NCBI RefSeq assembly: GCF_048553275.1
Contig: NZ_JBLZMW010000001.1
Span: forward strand, 481,525-545,524
Source of the DNA: Pacificoceanicola sp048553275
GTDB taxonomy: Bacteria > Pseudomonadota > Alphaproteobacteria > Rhodobacterales > Rhodobacteraceae
DNA: 64,000 nucleotides
Reading direction: 5' to 3'
In this document: positions 6,673-14,379 of the stretch, piece by piece
How positions within the stretch are numbered: the stretch's first letter is position 1
How the letters are laid out: every line of letters begins with the position of its first letter
Notes under the pieces: generated by a model
The model's database searches: none
Told to the model about the DNA's origin: nothing
What the model saw: only the letters and a program-made list of their open reading frames with translations
Position numbers and translations under genes: made by a program

Positions 6673-8232
6673 ATGTCGCTCCGTTTGATGACCAGCGCCG
6701 CCGCGCTGAGCCTCGTTGCCGGTGTGGCCAGCGCGGATTATTCGCTGACCATTCTGCACACCAACGATTTTCACGCCCGCTTCGAGCCGATCAGCAAGTA
6801 TGATTCCGGTTGCGGCGAAGAGGATAATGCCGAGGGCAAATGCTTTGGTGGCTCCGCGCGCCTGATGACGGCGATCACGGAGGCCAGGGCGCGCAGCAAC
6901 AATGCGATTCTCGTCGATGGCGGGGATCAGTTCCAGGGCACGCTGTTCTACACCTACTACAAGGGCAAGCTCGCCGCCGAGATGATGAACCAGATGGGAT
7001 ATGACGCGATGACCGTGGGCAACCACGAATTCGACGACGGTCCCGAGGTGCTGCGCGGCTTCATGGATGCGGTGGATTTCCCCGTGCTGATGTCGAACGC
7101 GGATGTGTCCGGCGAGCCGCTGCTTGCGGATGTGCTGATGAAGAGCACGGTCATCGAGCGCGGCGGCGAGAAACTGGGCCTGATCGGCCTGACGCCGCAG
7201 GACACGGACGAGCTGGCCTCGCCGGGCAAGAACGTCATCTTCACCGATCCGTCGGACGCGGTACAGGGTGAGGTCGACAAGCTGACCGAGATGGGCGTGA
7301 ACAAGATCATCGTGCTGTCGCACTCCGGCTACGGCGTGGACCAGACGGTCGCGGCCAATACCACCGGCGTGGACGTGATTGTCGGCGGCCACTCCAACAC
7401 GCTGCTTGGCGATATGGACGGCGCGGTCGGCGCGTATCCGACCGTGGTCAACGGGGTGCAGATCGTGCAGGCCTATGCCTATGGCAAGTTCCTTGGCGAG
7501 CTGAACGTGACCTTTGATGACGACGGCGTTGTCACCGAGGCCACCGGCGCGCCGATCATCATGGACGCGGCCGTAACCGAGGATGAGGCAACCAAGGCGC
7601 GGATCACCGAAGCGGCCGCGCCGCTGGAAGAGATCCGCAACAAGGTTGTGGCCGAGGCTTCCGATGCCATCGAAGGCAACCGCGATGTCTGCCGCGCGAT
7701 GGAATGCTCCATGGGCAATCTCGTGGCAGATGCCATGCTGGCCCGCGTGAAGGATCAGGGTGTCGAGGTGGCGATCGCCAACTCCGGCGGTTTGCGCGCG
7801 TCGATCGACGCGGGCGAGGTGACCATGGGCGAGGTGCTGACCGTGCTGCCGTTCCAGAACACCCTGTCCACGTTCCAGGTGTCCGGCGCGACCCTCGTCG
7901 AGGCGCTGGAAAACGGCGTGAGCCAGATCGAAGAGGGCGCAGGCCGTTTCCCGCAGGTGGCCGGCATCACCTTCACCGTGGACAAGAGCGCAGAACCGGG
8001 CAGCCGGGTTTCCGATGTGATGATCGGCGGCGCGCCGGTCGATCCGGAAAAGATGTACGGGGCCGTGTCCAACAACTATGTGCGCAACGGCGGCGACGGC
8101 TACAAGATGTTCATCACGGCGGAAAACGCCTATGACTTCGGGCCGGATCTGGCGGATGTGACGGCAGAGTACCTTGCCGAGAACGCCCCCTACGCGCCCT
8201 ACACGGACGGCCGGATCACGATCAAGGAGTGA
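6673..8232 (+). CDS. Periplasmic 5'-nucleotidase / metallophosphoesterase (UshA type)
   Basis: 519 aa with a Sec signal peptide (about 1-21, ending VASA). N-terminal metallophosphoesterase domain: ILHTNDFHARF (metal ligands), LVDGGDQFQGT, VGNHEFDDG, LSHSGYGVD and VGGHSN, all expected for two-metal UshA-type enzymes. C-terminal 5_nucleotid_C domain from about 330: CSMGNLVADAML, IANSGGLRASIDAGEVT, VLPFQNTL and NNYVRNGGDGYKMF (nucleotide-stacking region). It should release nucleosides and phosphate from 5'-nucleotides outside the cell. It stands alone, preceded by an AGAGAGGG ribosome-binding site and followed by a terminator. The nucleoside salvage operon at 56.6-61.1 kb would use its product. 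Confidence 0.92.
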   Translation: MSLRLMTSAAALSLVAGVASADYSLTILHTNDFHARFEPISKYDSGCGEEDNAEGKCFGGSARLMTAITEARARSNNAILVDGGDQFQGTLFYTYYKGKLAAEMMNQMGYDAMTVGNHEFDDGPEVLRGFMDAVDFPVLMSNADVSGEPLLADVLMKSTVIERGGEKLGLIGLTPQDTDELASPGKNVIFTDPSDAVQGEVDKLTEMGVNKIIVLSHSGYGVDQTVAANTTGVDVIVGGHSNTLLGDMDGAVGAYPTVVNGVQIVQAYAYGKFLGELNVTFDDDGVVTEATGAPIIMDAAVTEDEATKARITEAAAPLEEIRNKVVAEASDAIEGNRDVCRAMECSMGNLVADAMLARVKDQGVEVAIANSGGLRASIDAGEVTMGEVLTVLPFQNTLSTFQVSGATLVEALENGVSQIEEGAGRFPQVAGITFTVDKSAEPGSRVSDVMIGGAPVDPEKMYGAVSNNYVRNGGDGYKMFITAENAYDFGPDLADVTAEYLAENAPYAPYTDGRITIKE

Positions 8233-8254
8233 TCCGCCCGATGTGACGAATGGC

Positions 8255-8287
8255 AAGGGCCCTCGCGGGTGCGGGGGCCTTTTTTTA
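8255..8287 (+). terminator. Rho-independent terminator after 5'-nucleotidase
   Basis: Imperfect GC hairpin: AAGGGCCC at 8255-8262 against GGGGCC near 8274-8279, with one mismatch. It is followed by a run of at least seven Ts. Confidence 0.75.
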
Positions 8288-8340
8288 TCCGGGCGGCACG
8301 GGCAAGGCCGGTCGCGGCGGCGCTTGACAGGGCCGGAGGC

Positions 8341-8498
8341 GACGCTCTAAAGGTCGCGCAGGTGCCGGGCACCTGCCGCCTGCGGACGCAAGTCACGGTG
8401 AAGCCCGGACAGGACACAGACCCTCACCCTCGAAGCATTTCGCAGGTGGGCAATGCAGGCTCCCATCCTTATCGGAATGCCGATCCGGGGAGTGGACG
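8341..8498 (+). ncRNA. Possible structured 5' leader of the MATE gene
   Basis: Noncoding stretch before the MATE gene with unusually dense complementarity. There is a perfect hairpin GCAGGTGC (8358-8365) / GCACCTGC (8369-8376), and GGTGA (8397-8401) can pair with TCACC (8424-8428). GCCTGC (8378-8383) can pair with GCAGGC (8455-8460). CACCTGC (8370-8376) could alternatively pair with GCAGGTG (8442-8448), giving two exclusive folds. I compared it by eye with the conserved cores of the TPP, FMN, cobalamin, SAM, glycine, guanidine and ZTP riboswitches and found no convincing match. It may be an uncharacterised cis-regulatory RNA or chance GC complementarity. Confidence 0.35.
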
Positions 8499-9896
8499 AT
8501 GTCGTCTGTCAATCCATCCGAAAACCGTTTTCTGACCGCGCCGCCATCGCGGCTTTTTCTGACCAATGCCGGGCCGATGATGATCGTCATGGGGATGAAT
8601 GGCCTGCTGACGGTGGTCGATGCCGCCTTTCTGGGGCGCTTTGTCGGTGCCGAGGCGCTGGCCGCCGTCAGTGGCGTCTTTCCCGTCGTGATGATCACCA
8701 TCGCGCTGTCGAGCCTTGTTGGCGGGGGCATGGCCAGCCTGCTGGCCCGTCATCTCGGACAGGGCGACACACGCGCCGCGATGGCGGTGTTTGCACAGGC
8801 GCACAGGCTTGCCCTGGCCGTGGCGCTGCTGGCGATGGCCGTGTTCTGGCTTGGCGGAGCCGCGCTTGTCACGGCGCTGGCCAATGGGGCGCCGGGGATT
8901 GCGCAGATGGCCTGGACCTACACGGTGATCCTGATCATGGCGCTGCCGGTGCAGCTTTGGCTGGCCGTGCATGCCGATGCTGGCCGCACCGAAGGGCGGG
9001 CGGGGCTGATGGCGCTGCTCTCGATGGGTGTCGCGCTGGCCAATCTCGGGCTGAATTACATGCTGATCGTGCGCATGGGTTTTGGCGTGGCGGGGTCCGC
9101 CTGGGGCACGGTGCTGGCGCAGGGGCTTGGCCTTCTGGTTCTGCTGGGGCTGCGGCTCCGGTCGCGCGGGATGCTGCCGCTGTCGGGGCTTCTGAAGGCG
9201 CGTTGGGTCGGGGACTGGCGCGCGCTGCTGACGCTCGGCGCGCCGGTGAGCCTTGGGTTCATCGGGATCGCGCTGGTTTCGGGTTGCGTGATCGCCATGC
9301 TGCGGCTGACGGCGGGCGAGGCCTATGCGGCGCAGATGGCCGCCTATGGAATCGTGACCCGGATCTTCAGTCTGACTTTCCTGCCGATCATGGCCATGGC
9401 GCTCGCCACTCAAAGCATCGTCGGACACAATGCCGGGGCCGGGATGTACCGGCGCTCGGACGCCGCGCTGCGCCTCGCGCTTGTCGCGGCGGCATTCTAC
9501 GGCGCGGCGGTGGAGGCGGGGCTGCTGTTGATGCAGGGGCGGGCCGGGGCGCTCTTCGTGGCGGCGCCGGAGGTGATCGTGCAGGTCGGGGCAATCCTGC
9601 GGCCGATGGTGGCGCTCTATGTCTTTGCCGGGCCGGTGCTTGTGCTGGCGCTGTATTTCCAGGCCATCGGCCAGCCGGGGCGCAGTGCCGCGTTGTCGCT
9701 GATCAAGCCGTTTGCTCTGGCGCCGCTGCTGATTTTCGCGCTTGGCCGGATCTGGGGTTTGGATGGGCTGTTCCTGGCCTTTCCGATTGCGGATGCGGTG
9801 GTCGCGGGCGGGGCCGGGTGGCTGTTGCTGACCGGTCTGGCGCAGGGGCGGGCGTTGGGCGGTTTCGGGACGCCGCTGCGGGAGGATATCGCATGA
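8499..9896 (+). CDS. MATE family multidrug/toxin exporter
   Basis: 465 aa, about 12 hydrophobic segments, the normal MATE (NorM/DinF) length. Family features are visible: NAGPMMIVMGMNGLLTVVDAAFLGRFVGAEALAAVSG near the N terminus, followed by GGGMASLLARHLGQGD. The second half repeats the pattern with LGAPVSLGFIGIALVSG and ATQSIVGHNAGAG. It should export organic cations or drugs using an Na+ or H+ gradient; the substrate cannot be read. The ATG at 8499 has GGGGAG at a 7-base gap. Its TGA overlaps the ATG of the next gene (ATGA), so the two are translationally coupled. A possibly structured leader precedes it. Confidence 0.92.
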   Translation: MSSVNPSENRFLTAPPSRLFLTNAGPMMIVMGMNGLLTVVDAAFLGRFVGAEALAAVSGVFPVVMITIALSSLVGGGMASLLARHLGQGDTRAAMAVFAQAHRLALAVALLAMAVFWLGGAALVTALANGAPGIAQMAWTYTVILIMALPVQLWLAVHADAGRTEGRAGLMALLSMGVALANLGLNYMLIVRMGFGVAGSAWGTVLAQGLGLLVLLGLRLRSRGMLPLSGLLKARWVGDWRALLTLGAPVSLGFIGIALVSGCVIAMLRLTAGEAYAAQMAAYGIVTRIFSLTFLPIMAMALATQSIVGHNAGAGMYRRSDAALRLALVAAAFYGAAVEAGLLLMQGRAGALFVAAPEVIVQVGAILRPMVALYVFAGPVLVLALYFQAIGQPGRSAALSLIKPFALAPLLIFALGRIWGLDGLFLAFPIADAVVAGGAGWLLLTGLAQGRALGGFGTPLREDIA

Positions 9897-10321
9897 GCGC
9901 GATCACCGAGGCCAAGGCGCAGGCCAGGGCGCTGCGCGCGGCGCTGGCAGCACAGGGCACGGCGGTCAGCCACGGCCAGGCGCTGGAGCTGGTGGCGCGG
10001 CAGGCAGGGGCGCGGGACTGGAACACGCTGCATGCGCGCCTGTCGCGGGCGGAGCCGCGCGCGCTGCGGCTGGAGGATCGGGTGCGCGGGTTTTACCTCG
10101 GGCAGCCGTTCAGCGGGCGCATCGTGGCGCTGTCGAAGACGGGGCAGAACCGGCACGTGTCGATTGCCTTCGACGAGGCGGTCGACACCGTGCGCTTTGC
10201 CAGTTTCTCCAACCTGCGCCGCCGCGTGCAGGGCGTGATCGGGCCGGACGGGCGGTCGCTGCGCAAAACCTCGGACGGGGTGCCGCAGCTGATCGTGTTC
10301 GGGCCGGAAGAGGGGACATGA
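9893..10321 (+). CDS. Small glyoxalase-superfamily-related protein
   Basis: 142 aa, starting in a 4-base overlap with the MATE gene. MSAITEAKAQARALRAALAAQGTAVSHGQALELVARQAGARDWNTLHA is the conserved N-terminal block of a family annotated as glyoxalase-related (Glyoxalase_8 type). In larger members it precedes a vicinal-oxygen-chelate domain. Here a short beta-rich half follows (LGQPFSGRIVALSKTGQNRHVSIAFDEAVDTVRF) and no glyoxalase metal-site motif is evident. The function is unknown. Coupling to a MATE exporter suggests a related stress or export condition, but that is inference. Confidence 0.7.
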   Translation: MSAITEAKAQARALRAALAAQGTAVSHGQALELVARQAGARDWNTLHARLSRAEPRALRLEDRVRGFYLGQPFSGRIVALSKTGQNRHVSIAFDEAVDTVRFASFSNLRRRVQGVIGPDGRSLRKTSDGVPQLIVFGPEEGT

Positions 10322-10468
10322 AAGACCGTAGTTCTGTGCGTTTCGAGAGGGTTCGTGTTCGGAAACGGGCATTGTGTGCGGGCGTGCCCCGGGCCATGTG
10401 TCAGCAAGATCAGAACACGGATCCGGTTCTCCCCCCACCGGACCACCCACGAACAGGAGACGAGAGCC

Positions 10469-11017
10469 ATGAAAATTCTTGCCATTGCCGCAACCAACAG
10501 CCGCAATTCCATCAACCGTACGCTGGTGACCCACGCGGCGGAGCGCCTTGCGCGTGGTCACGAGGGCGCCGAGATCGTCCACGTCGACCTCAACGACTAT
10601 GAAATGCCGATCTACTCCGTCGATCGCGAAGGGGCGGACGGTGTTCCGCAACCGGCGCAGGATCTGCGCGCGCGGATCGGCGAGGCGGACGCGGTGCTGA
10701 TTGCCTTTGCCGAGCACAATGGCACGGTGACGGCGGCGTGGAAGAACGTGTTCGACTGGATGAGCCGTCTTGAGGGCACCGTCTGGCAGGAGCGGCCGGT
10801 GCTGATGCTTTCGGCGACGCCTGGGCCGCGGGCCGGGGCGAATGTGCTGGCCGGGCAGGAGCTTGTCGCTCCGTTCTTCGGCGCGGATCTGCGCGGTGTG
10901 CAGGGCTTTGGCAACTGGGGCGAGACATGGGATGCCGAGGCGGGCGCCCTGAAGTCCGAAGAGGATCGCGCGGCGCTGGATGCGCTGCTGGACAAACTGG
11001 CGCCGGTGGCCGCCTGA
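10469..11017 (+). CDS. NADPH-dependent FMN reductase family protein
   Basis: 182 aa flavodoxin-like fold. MKILAIAATNSRNSINRTLVTHAAERLA supplies the FMN-phosphate loop (SRNSINR). DLNDYEMPIYSVDREG and LIAFAEHNGTVTAAWKNVFDWMSRL match the NADPH_dep_FMN_red pattern (usually PEYNGS..LKN.IDW; here AEHNGTVTAAWKN). LMLSATPGPRAGANVL is the glycine-rich flavin loop. It probably acts as an NAD(P)H:flavin or quinone reductase. The ATG at 10469 has AGGAG at 10455-10459. The reading frame continues upstream to 10355 but without protein character. Single-gene unit. Confidence 0.85.
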   Translation: MKILAIAATNSRNSINRTLVTHAAERLARGHEGAEIVHVDLNDYEMPIYSVDREGADGVPQPAQDLRARIGEADAVLIAFAEHNGTVTAAWKNVFDWMSRLEGTVWQERPVLMLSATPGPRAGANVLAGQELVAPFFGADLRGVQGFGNWGETWDAEAGALKSEEDRAALDALLDKLAPVAA

Positions 11018-11019
11018 TC

Positions 11020-11625
11020 TCAGGACGGGGCCGGACGATTGGCCTTGACGGTTTCCGCCCGCTGCAAGGCGCGGCGGAAATTCCATTTTTCGGGATCGCC
11101 TGTCAGCGCCTCTTCGAGCGGCAGGTAATCCTTATTCTGTTCCTTGAGAGCTTGCACATCCTTTCGGAAGGCCGCTTCGAAGGCCGGTTTGATCTGACCG
11201 GCGGGCCACAAACCGCTCTTTGCATCCTTCGAATCGTCAAGCCAGAGCGCAGCGACCAGCGTGTTCACGGCGCCCGTGAGGACAGTCGCGAAGGGCTTGT
11301 AGGAGGCGCTCACCTCCTCCTGGGACAAGAGCCAGTCGGGCAGCAGCGCCACGAGTGCCTGCAGATTGATGCCGAACCACGTGATCACCGCAGTGGTCAG
11401 CGCGATGAGGCCGACCGGCAGCAAAACCGCCCCCTGCCAGAGCACGACCGCCCGTGCCGGATCGTCCGAAAGGCGGGTGCGGGCGGCCCGGGATATTGCC
11501 AGCCCGGCGATGCACAAGAAGACGCAGAAGCCGAAGACGGGTGCCGCGGCGAGGCTGGAGAACAGCAGGGCAAGCCCGAGCAGGACGCCGATAAAGACCG
11601 GGGCAGCTTCGGCCAGCGCTTTCAT
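11020..11625 (-). CDS. Membrane protein of unknown function
   Basis: 201 aa. Hydrophobic segments are at about 8-27, 29-46, 62-88 (long, possibly two turns) and a weaker one near 110-128 (FATVLTGAVNTLVAALW). A soluble, charged C-terminal third follows (ALKEQNKDYLPLEEALTGDPEKWNFRRALQRAE). I do not recognise the family. It starts 9 bases after the upstream gene (11635-11958), with GAGGGAGT as ribosome-binding site, so the two form a unit. It is convergent with the FMN reductase gene; the stop codons are only 3 bases apart. Confidence 0.7.
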   Translation of the reverse strand: MKALAEAAPVFIGVLLGLALLFSSLAAAPVFGFCVFLCIAGLAISRAARTRLSDDPARAVVLWQGAVLLPVGLIALTTAVITWFGINLQALVALLPDWLLSQEEVSASYKPFATVLTGAVNTLVAALWLDDSKDAKSGLWPAGQIKPAFEAAFRKDVQALKEQNKDYLPLEEALTGDPEKWNFRRALQRAETVKANRPAPS

Positions 11626-11634
11626 GTCACTCCC

Positions 11635-11958
11635 TCAGACGTCTATGTCGAATTCATGGGCGGGCGAATGTTTGCAACGGAACGTCACCTTGCCGTCGCG
11701 AAAGCGGGGCTCCATCGGCGAGGGAGGCTCGCTGTTGCTGTCGTCGCACATGATCCCGCTTTGCATCATCATGCTGGCCAGCCCCATGACCGCCTGCGCG
11801 GCGCCGACGGTGATTGCGCCCCCGGCGGCCTGTGCGATGACGCTGGTGATCGCCGCGCCCAGACTGGCGGTGTCGGTGGGTTTTCCCGGTTCGGGAAAGC
11901 GGAAGGTGGAGGCGATCCTGGACAGGGGGACGCGCTTGGCGGCAATGTCATCGGACAT
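11635..11958 (-). CDS. Hypothetical protein, 107 aa
   Basis: Acidic/polar N terminus (MSDDIAAKRVPLSRIASTFRF), then a glycine/alanine-rich hydrophobic stretch at about 33-65 (LGAAITSVIAQAAGGAITVGAAQAVMGLASMMMQ) resembling a membrane-inserting hairpin. A C-terminal part follows with two cysteines (IMCDD, FRCKH). No family recognised. It is paired with the membrane protein downstream. The Gly/Ala hydrophobic core is reminiscent of small pore-like or secretion-associated peptides, but nothing nearby supports that, so the role is open. Confidence 0.6.
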   Translation of the reverse strand: MSDDIAAKRVPLSRIASTFRFPEPGKPTDTASLGAAITSVIAQAAGGAITVGAAQAVMGLASMMMQSGIMCDDSNSEPPSPMEPRFRDGKVTFRCKHSPAHEFDIDV

Positions 11959-12116
11959 GGTTGGGCTCTCGAAATTGCTTGTCAGGACAAAATGCGACTT
12001 AAAGTGGTTTCAGTTTTGCGCGACTCGCCTTTTCAGTCAAGCGCGGGCAAAGCGTGATCCGCCCGCAAGAACCGGCTTGACCCTCGTGTGAGGTTGAATT
12101 ACCCATGCCGCGCCGA

Positions 12117-12190
12117 GCGGGCGTTGTGTAATGGTAAGACCCTTGCCTTCCAAGCAAGAGATACGGGTTCGATTCCCGTCGCCCGCTCCA
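12117..12190 (+). tRNA. tRNA-Gly (anticodon TCC)
   Basis: Complete cloverleaf of 74 bases with encoded CCA. The acceptor stem GCGGGCG (12117-12123) pairs with CGCCCGC before TCCA. The D arm contains AATGGTAAGAC. The anticodon arm CTTGC-CTTCCAA-GCAAG gives anticodon TCC, reading GGA/GGG. The T arm is ACGGG-TTCGATT-CCCGT. The ABC exporter gene starts about 109 bases downstream on the same strand. Confidence 0.97.
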
Positions 12191-12298
12191 GACTTCCCCC
12201 CCGAAACAGCTGTGATCGACCGGCCCATGCGGCAAACGTGGTCCTTGACCCGACCGTCTGGCATGGCAAAAGGCGAGGACGGGAGTTCAGGAGGCACC

Positions 12299-14101
12299 AT
12301 GGCGCGCGGCACCAGCATTTCGAAAACGGGCGAAGAAGAACGCGAGAAGTCGCGGCGGCTGGGATCGCTTGGCGCGCTGTGGCCGTTCCTTTTGCCCTAC
12401 AGGGTGCTGATGATCGCTTCGATCTGTGCCTTGGTGATCACGGCGGCGATTTCGCTGGCGCTGCCGATGGCGGTGCGCCGGGTGGTGGACAATTTCAACG
12501 TCGAGGACGGCGCGCTGCTCGACCAGTATTTCGGCGCCGCGCTGGCCATTGCCGGTCTGCTCGCGCTGGGCACGGCGCTGCGCTATGCGCTGGTGACCCG
12601 GCTGGGCGAGCGGGTGGTGGCCGACATCCGCAAGGCGGTGTTCGACCGGGCCATCGGCCTGTCCCCTGCCTTCTACGAAAAGATCATGACCGGGGAGGTG
12701 CTGAGCCGGATCACCACGGATACGACGCTGATCCAGTCGGTCATCGGCTCTTCGGTGTCGATCGCGCTGCGCAACATCCTGCTGTTCAGCGGCGGTCTGC
12801 TGCTGATGTCGCTGACCTCGGCCAAGCTGACGGGGCTGGTTTTGCTGATCGTGCCGGCGGTGGTGATTCCGATCCTGACGCTGGGGCGCAGGCTGCGGCG
12901 GCTGAGCCGGGAGAACCAGGACTGGATCGCGGTCTCGTCGGGCAATGCATCCGAGGCGCTGAGCAGCGTGCAGACGGTGCAGGCCTACACGCATGAGGCG
13001 CTGTCCAAGGCGGCGTTCTCGGATGTGACGGAAAAGAGCTTTGACGCCGCGCGGCGGCGGATCTGGACGCGGGCGCTGATGACGGCGATCGTGATCTTTC
13101 TCGTTTTTACCGGCGTGGTCGGTGTGCTGTGGATCGGGGCATGGGATGTGCGGGCCGGGGAGATGAGCGCGGGCGCGCTGATCCAGTTCGTGGTCTACTC
13201 GGTGATGGTGGCGGGCTCTGTCGGCGCGCTCTCGGAGGTCTTTGGCGAGTTGCAGCGGGCGGCGGGCGCCACCGAGCGCCTCGTCGAGCTGCTGCATTCG
13301 GAGGATACGGTGAAGGACCCGGCGGAGCCGAAGGCGCTGGCCGAGCCGGTGCGCGGCGAGATCGTCTTTGATCAGGTGTCGTTCAACTACCCGGCGCGGC
13401 CGGACATTCCGGCGTTGGACGGGGTGGATCTGCGCATTGCGCCGGGAGAAACCGTGGCGCTTGTCGGGCCCTCGGGCGCGGGCAAGACCACCATCGTGCA
13501 GTTGATCCAACGGTTCTATGACCCGCTGGCAGGGGCGGTGCGGATCGACGGCGTGGCCCTGCCCGAGATGGCGCGGGACGACTTCCGCCGCCATATCGCG
13601 CTGGTGCCGCAGGACCCGGTGATCTTTGCCGCCTCGGCGCGCGACAATATCCGCTTTGGCCGCCCGGATGCGACGGACGCGGAGGTCGAGGCCGCCGCAG
13701 AGGCCGCCGCGGCGCATGAATTCCTCGCGGCGCTGCCGGAGGGCTATGACACATGGCTGGGCGAGCGCGGCGTGATGCTGTCCGGCGGGCAGAAACAGCG
13801 CGTGGCGATTGCCCGCGCGATCCTGCGCGATGCGCCGGTGCTGCTGCTGGACGAGGCGACCAGTGCTCTGGACGCGGCGAGTGAGCAGGCGGTGCAGCGG
13901 GCGGTGGATGTGCTTGCCGAGGGCCGTACCACGGTGATCGTGGCGCACCGGCTGGCCACGGTGAAAAAGGCCGACCGGATCGTCGTGATGGAGGCCGGGC
14001 GCATCGTGGCGCAGGGCACGCATGATGCGCTGGTCGCCGAAGGTGGCCTCTACGCGCAACTCGCGCGGCTGCAGTTCACCGACGGCATGGCGGCGGAGTA
14101 A
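12299..14101 (+). CDS. ABC exporter, fused membrane and ATPase domains (MsbA/ABCB-like)
   Basis: About 600 aa. The N-terminal six-helix ABC_membrane domain runs from about 25 to 320 (LPYRVLMIASICALVITAAISLAL; DVRAGEMSAGALIQFVVYSVMVAGSVGAL). The C-terminal ATPase has Walker A VGPSGAGKTT near 391, Q-loop LVPQDPVIF, signature LSGGQKQR near 494, Walker B VLLLDEATS near 517 and switch His in VAHRL. As a half-transporter it should act as a homodimer exporting a lipid or hydrophobic compound. I used the ATG at 12299, which follows AGGAGG at a short 4-base gap; an ATG at 12263 in the same frame is an alternative. The frame further upstream overlaps the tRNA and is not coding. Confidence 0.93.
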   Translation: MARGTSISKTGEEEREKSRRLGSLGALWPFLLPYRVLMIASICALVITAAISLALPMAVRRVVDNFNVEDGALLDQYFGAALAIAGLLALGTALRYALVTRLGERVVADIRKAVFDRAIGLSPAFYEKIMTGEVLSRITTDTTLIQSVIGSSVSIALRNILLFSGGLLLMSLTSAKLTGLVLLIVPAVVIPILTLGRRLRRLSRENQDWIAVSSGNASEALSSVQTVQAYTHEALSKAAFSDVTEKSFDAARRRIWTRALMTAIVIFLVFTGVVGVLWIGAWDVRAGEMSAGALIQFVVYSVMVAGSVGALSEVFGELQRAAGATERLVELLHSEDTVKDPAEPKALAEPVRGEIVFDQVSFNYPARPDIPALDGVDLRIAPGETVALVGPSGAGKTTIVQLIQRFYDPLAGAVRIDGVALPEMARDDFRRHIALVPQDPVIFAASARDNIRFGRPDATDAEVEAAAEAAAAHEFLAALPEGYDTWLGERGVMLSGGQKQRVAIARAILRDAPVLLLDEATSALDAASEQAVQRAVDVLAEGRTTVIVAHRLATVKKADRIVVMEAGRIVAQGTHDALVAEGGLYAQLARLQFTDGMAAE

Positions 14102-14140
14102 CGCCACATGTGACGGGGGGAGGGCCTCCGGGCGCCCCGA

Positions 14141-14161
14141 CTGGCGAAAGGATTTCGCCAG
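14141..14161. repeat. Short perfect hairpin in intergenic region
   Basis: CTGGCGAAA (14141-14149) and TTTCGCCAG (14153-14161) form a 9-bp stem with a 3-base loop, 40 bases after the ABC exporter. There is no T tract, so it is more likely a dispersed palindrome than a terminator. The rest of 14102-14379 shows nothing I can name. Confidence 0.5.
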
Positions 14162-14379
14162 CGGCCCACCCTCCAGCCGCTCCCGCCAAAAGCTGATGGT
14201 CAAACCGTCTGCCGGCTTCTGTCGGTTTCGGTTTCGCGTCTTCAAGTCCGAATGACGCTGGGGCAGCGCGTTGAGACGCCGCGTCACGGGGGATTTGCCG
14301 TTGCGTTCACGGCCCTTGCGCGGCGACGCAGACGCCTTCACATTGATCGTGACAGTCTCATGGGGAGGAGAGGACTATC

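Noticed and set aside
6487..8256. Minus-strand 544-codon frame opposite the 5'-nucleotidase
   Set aside because: It is the complement of a gene with complete metallophosphoesterase motifs and a signal peptide. The antisense product is His/Arg/Gly rich without domains.
8341..8498. Known riboswitch (cobalamin, TPP, FMN, SAM, glycine, ZTP or guanidine)
   Set aside because: None of the conserved core words of these classes could be matched by eye, although the region is rich in complementary segments.
12117..12300. Integrated element at tRNA-Gly
   Set aside because: The tRNA is intact, no integrase gene follows, no repeat of the tRNA 3' end is seen downstream, and the next gene is an ordinary ABC exporter.
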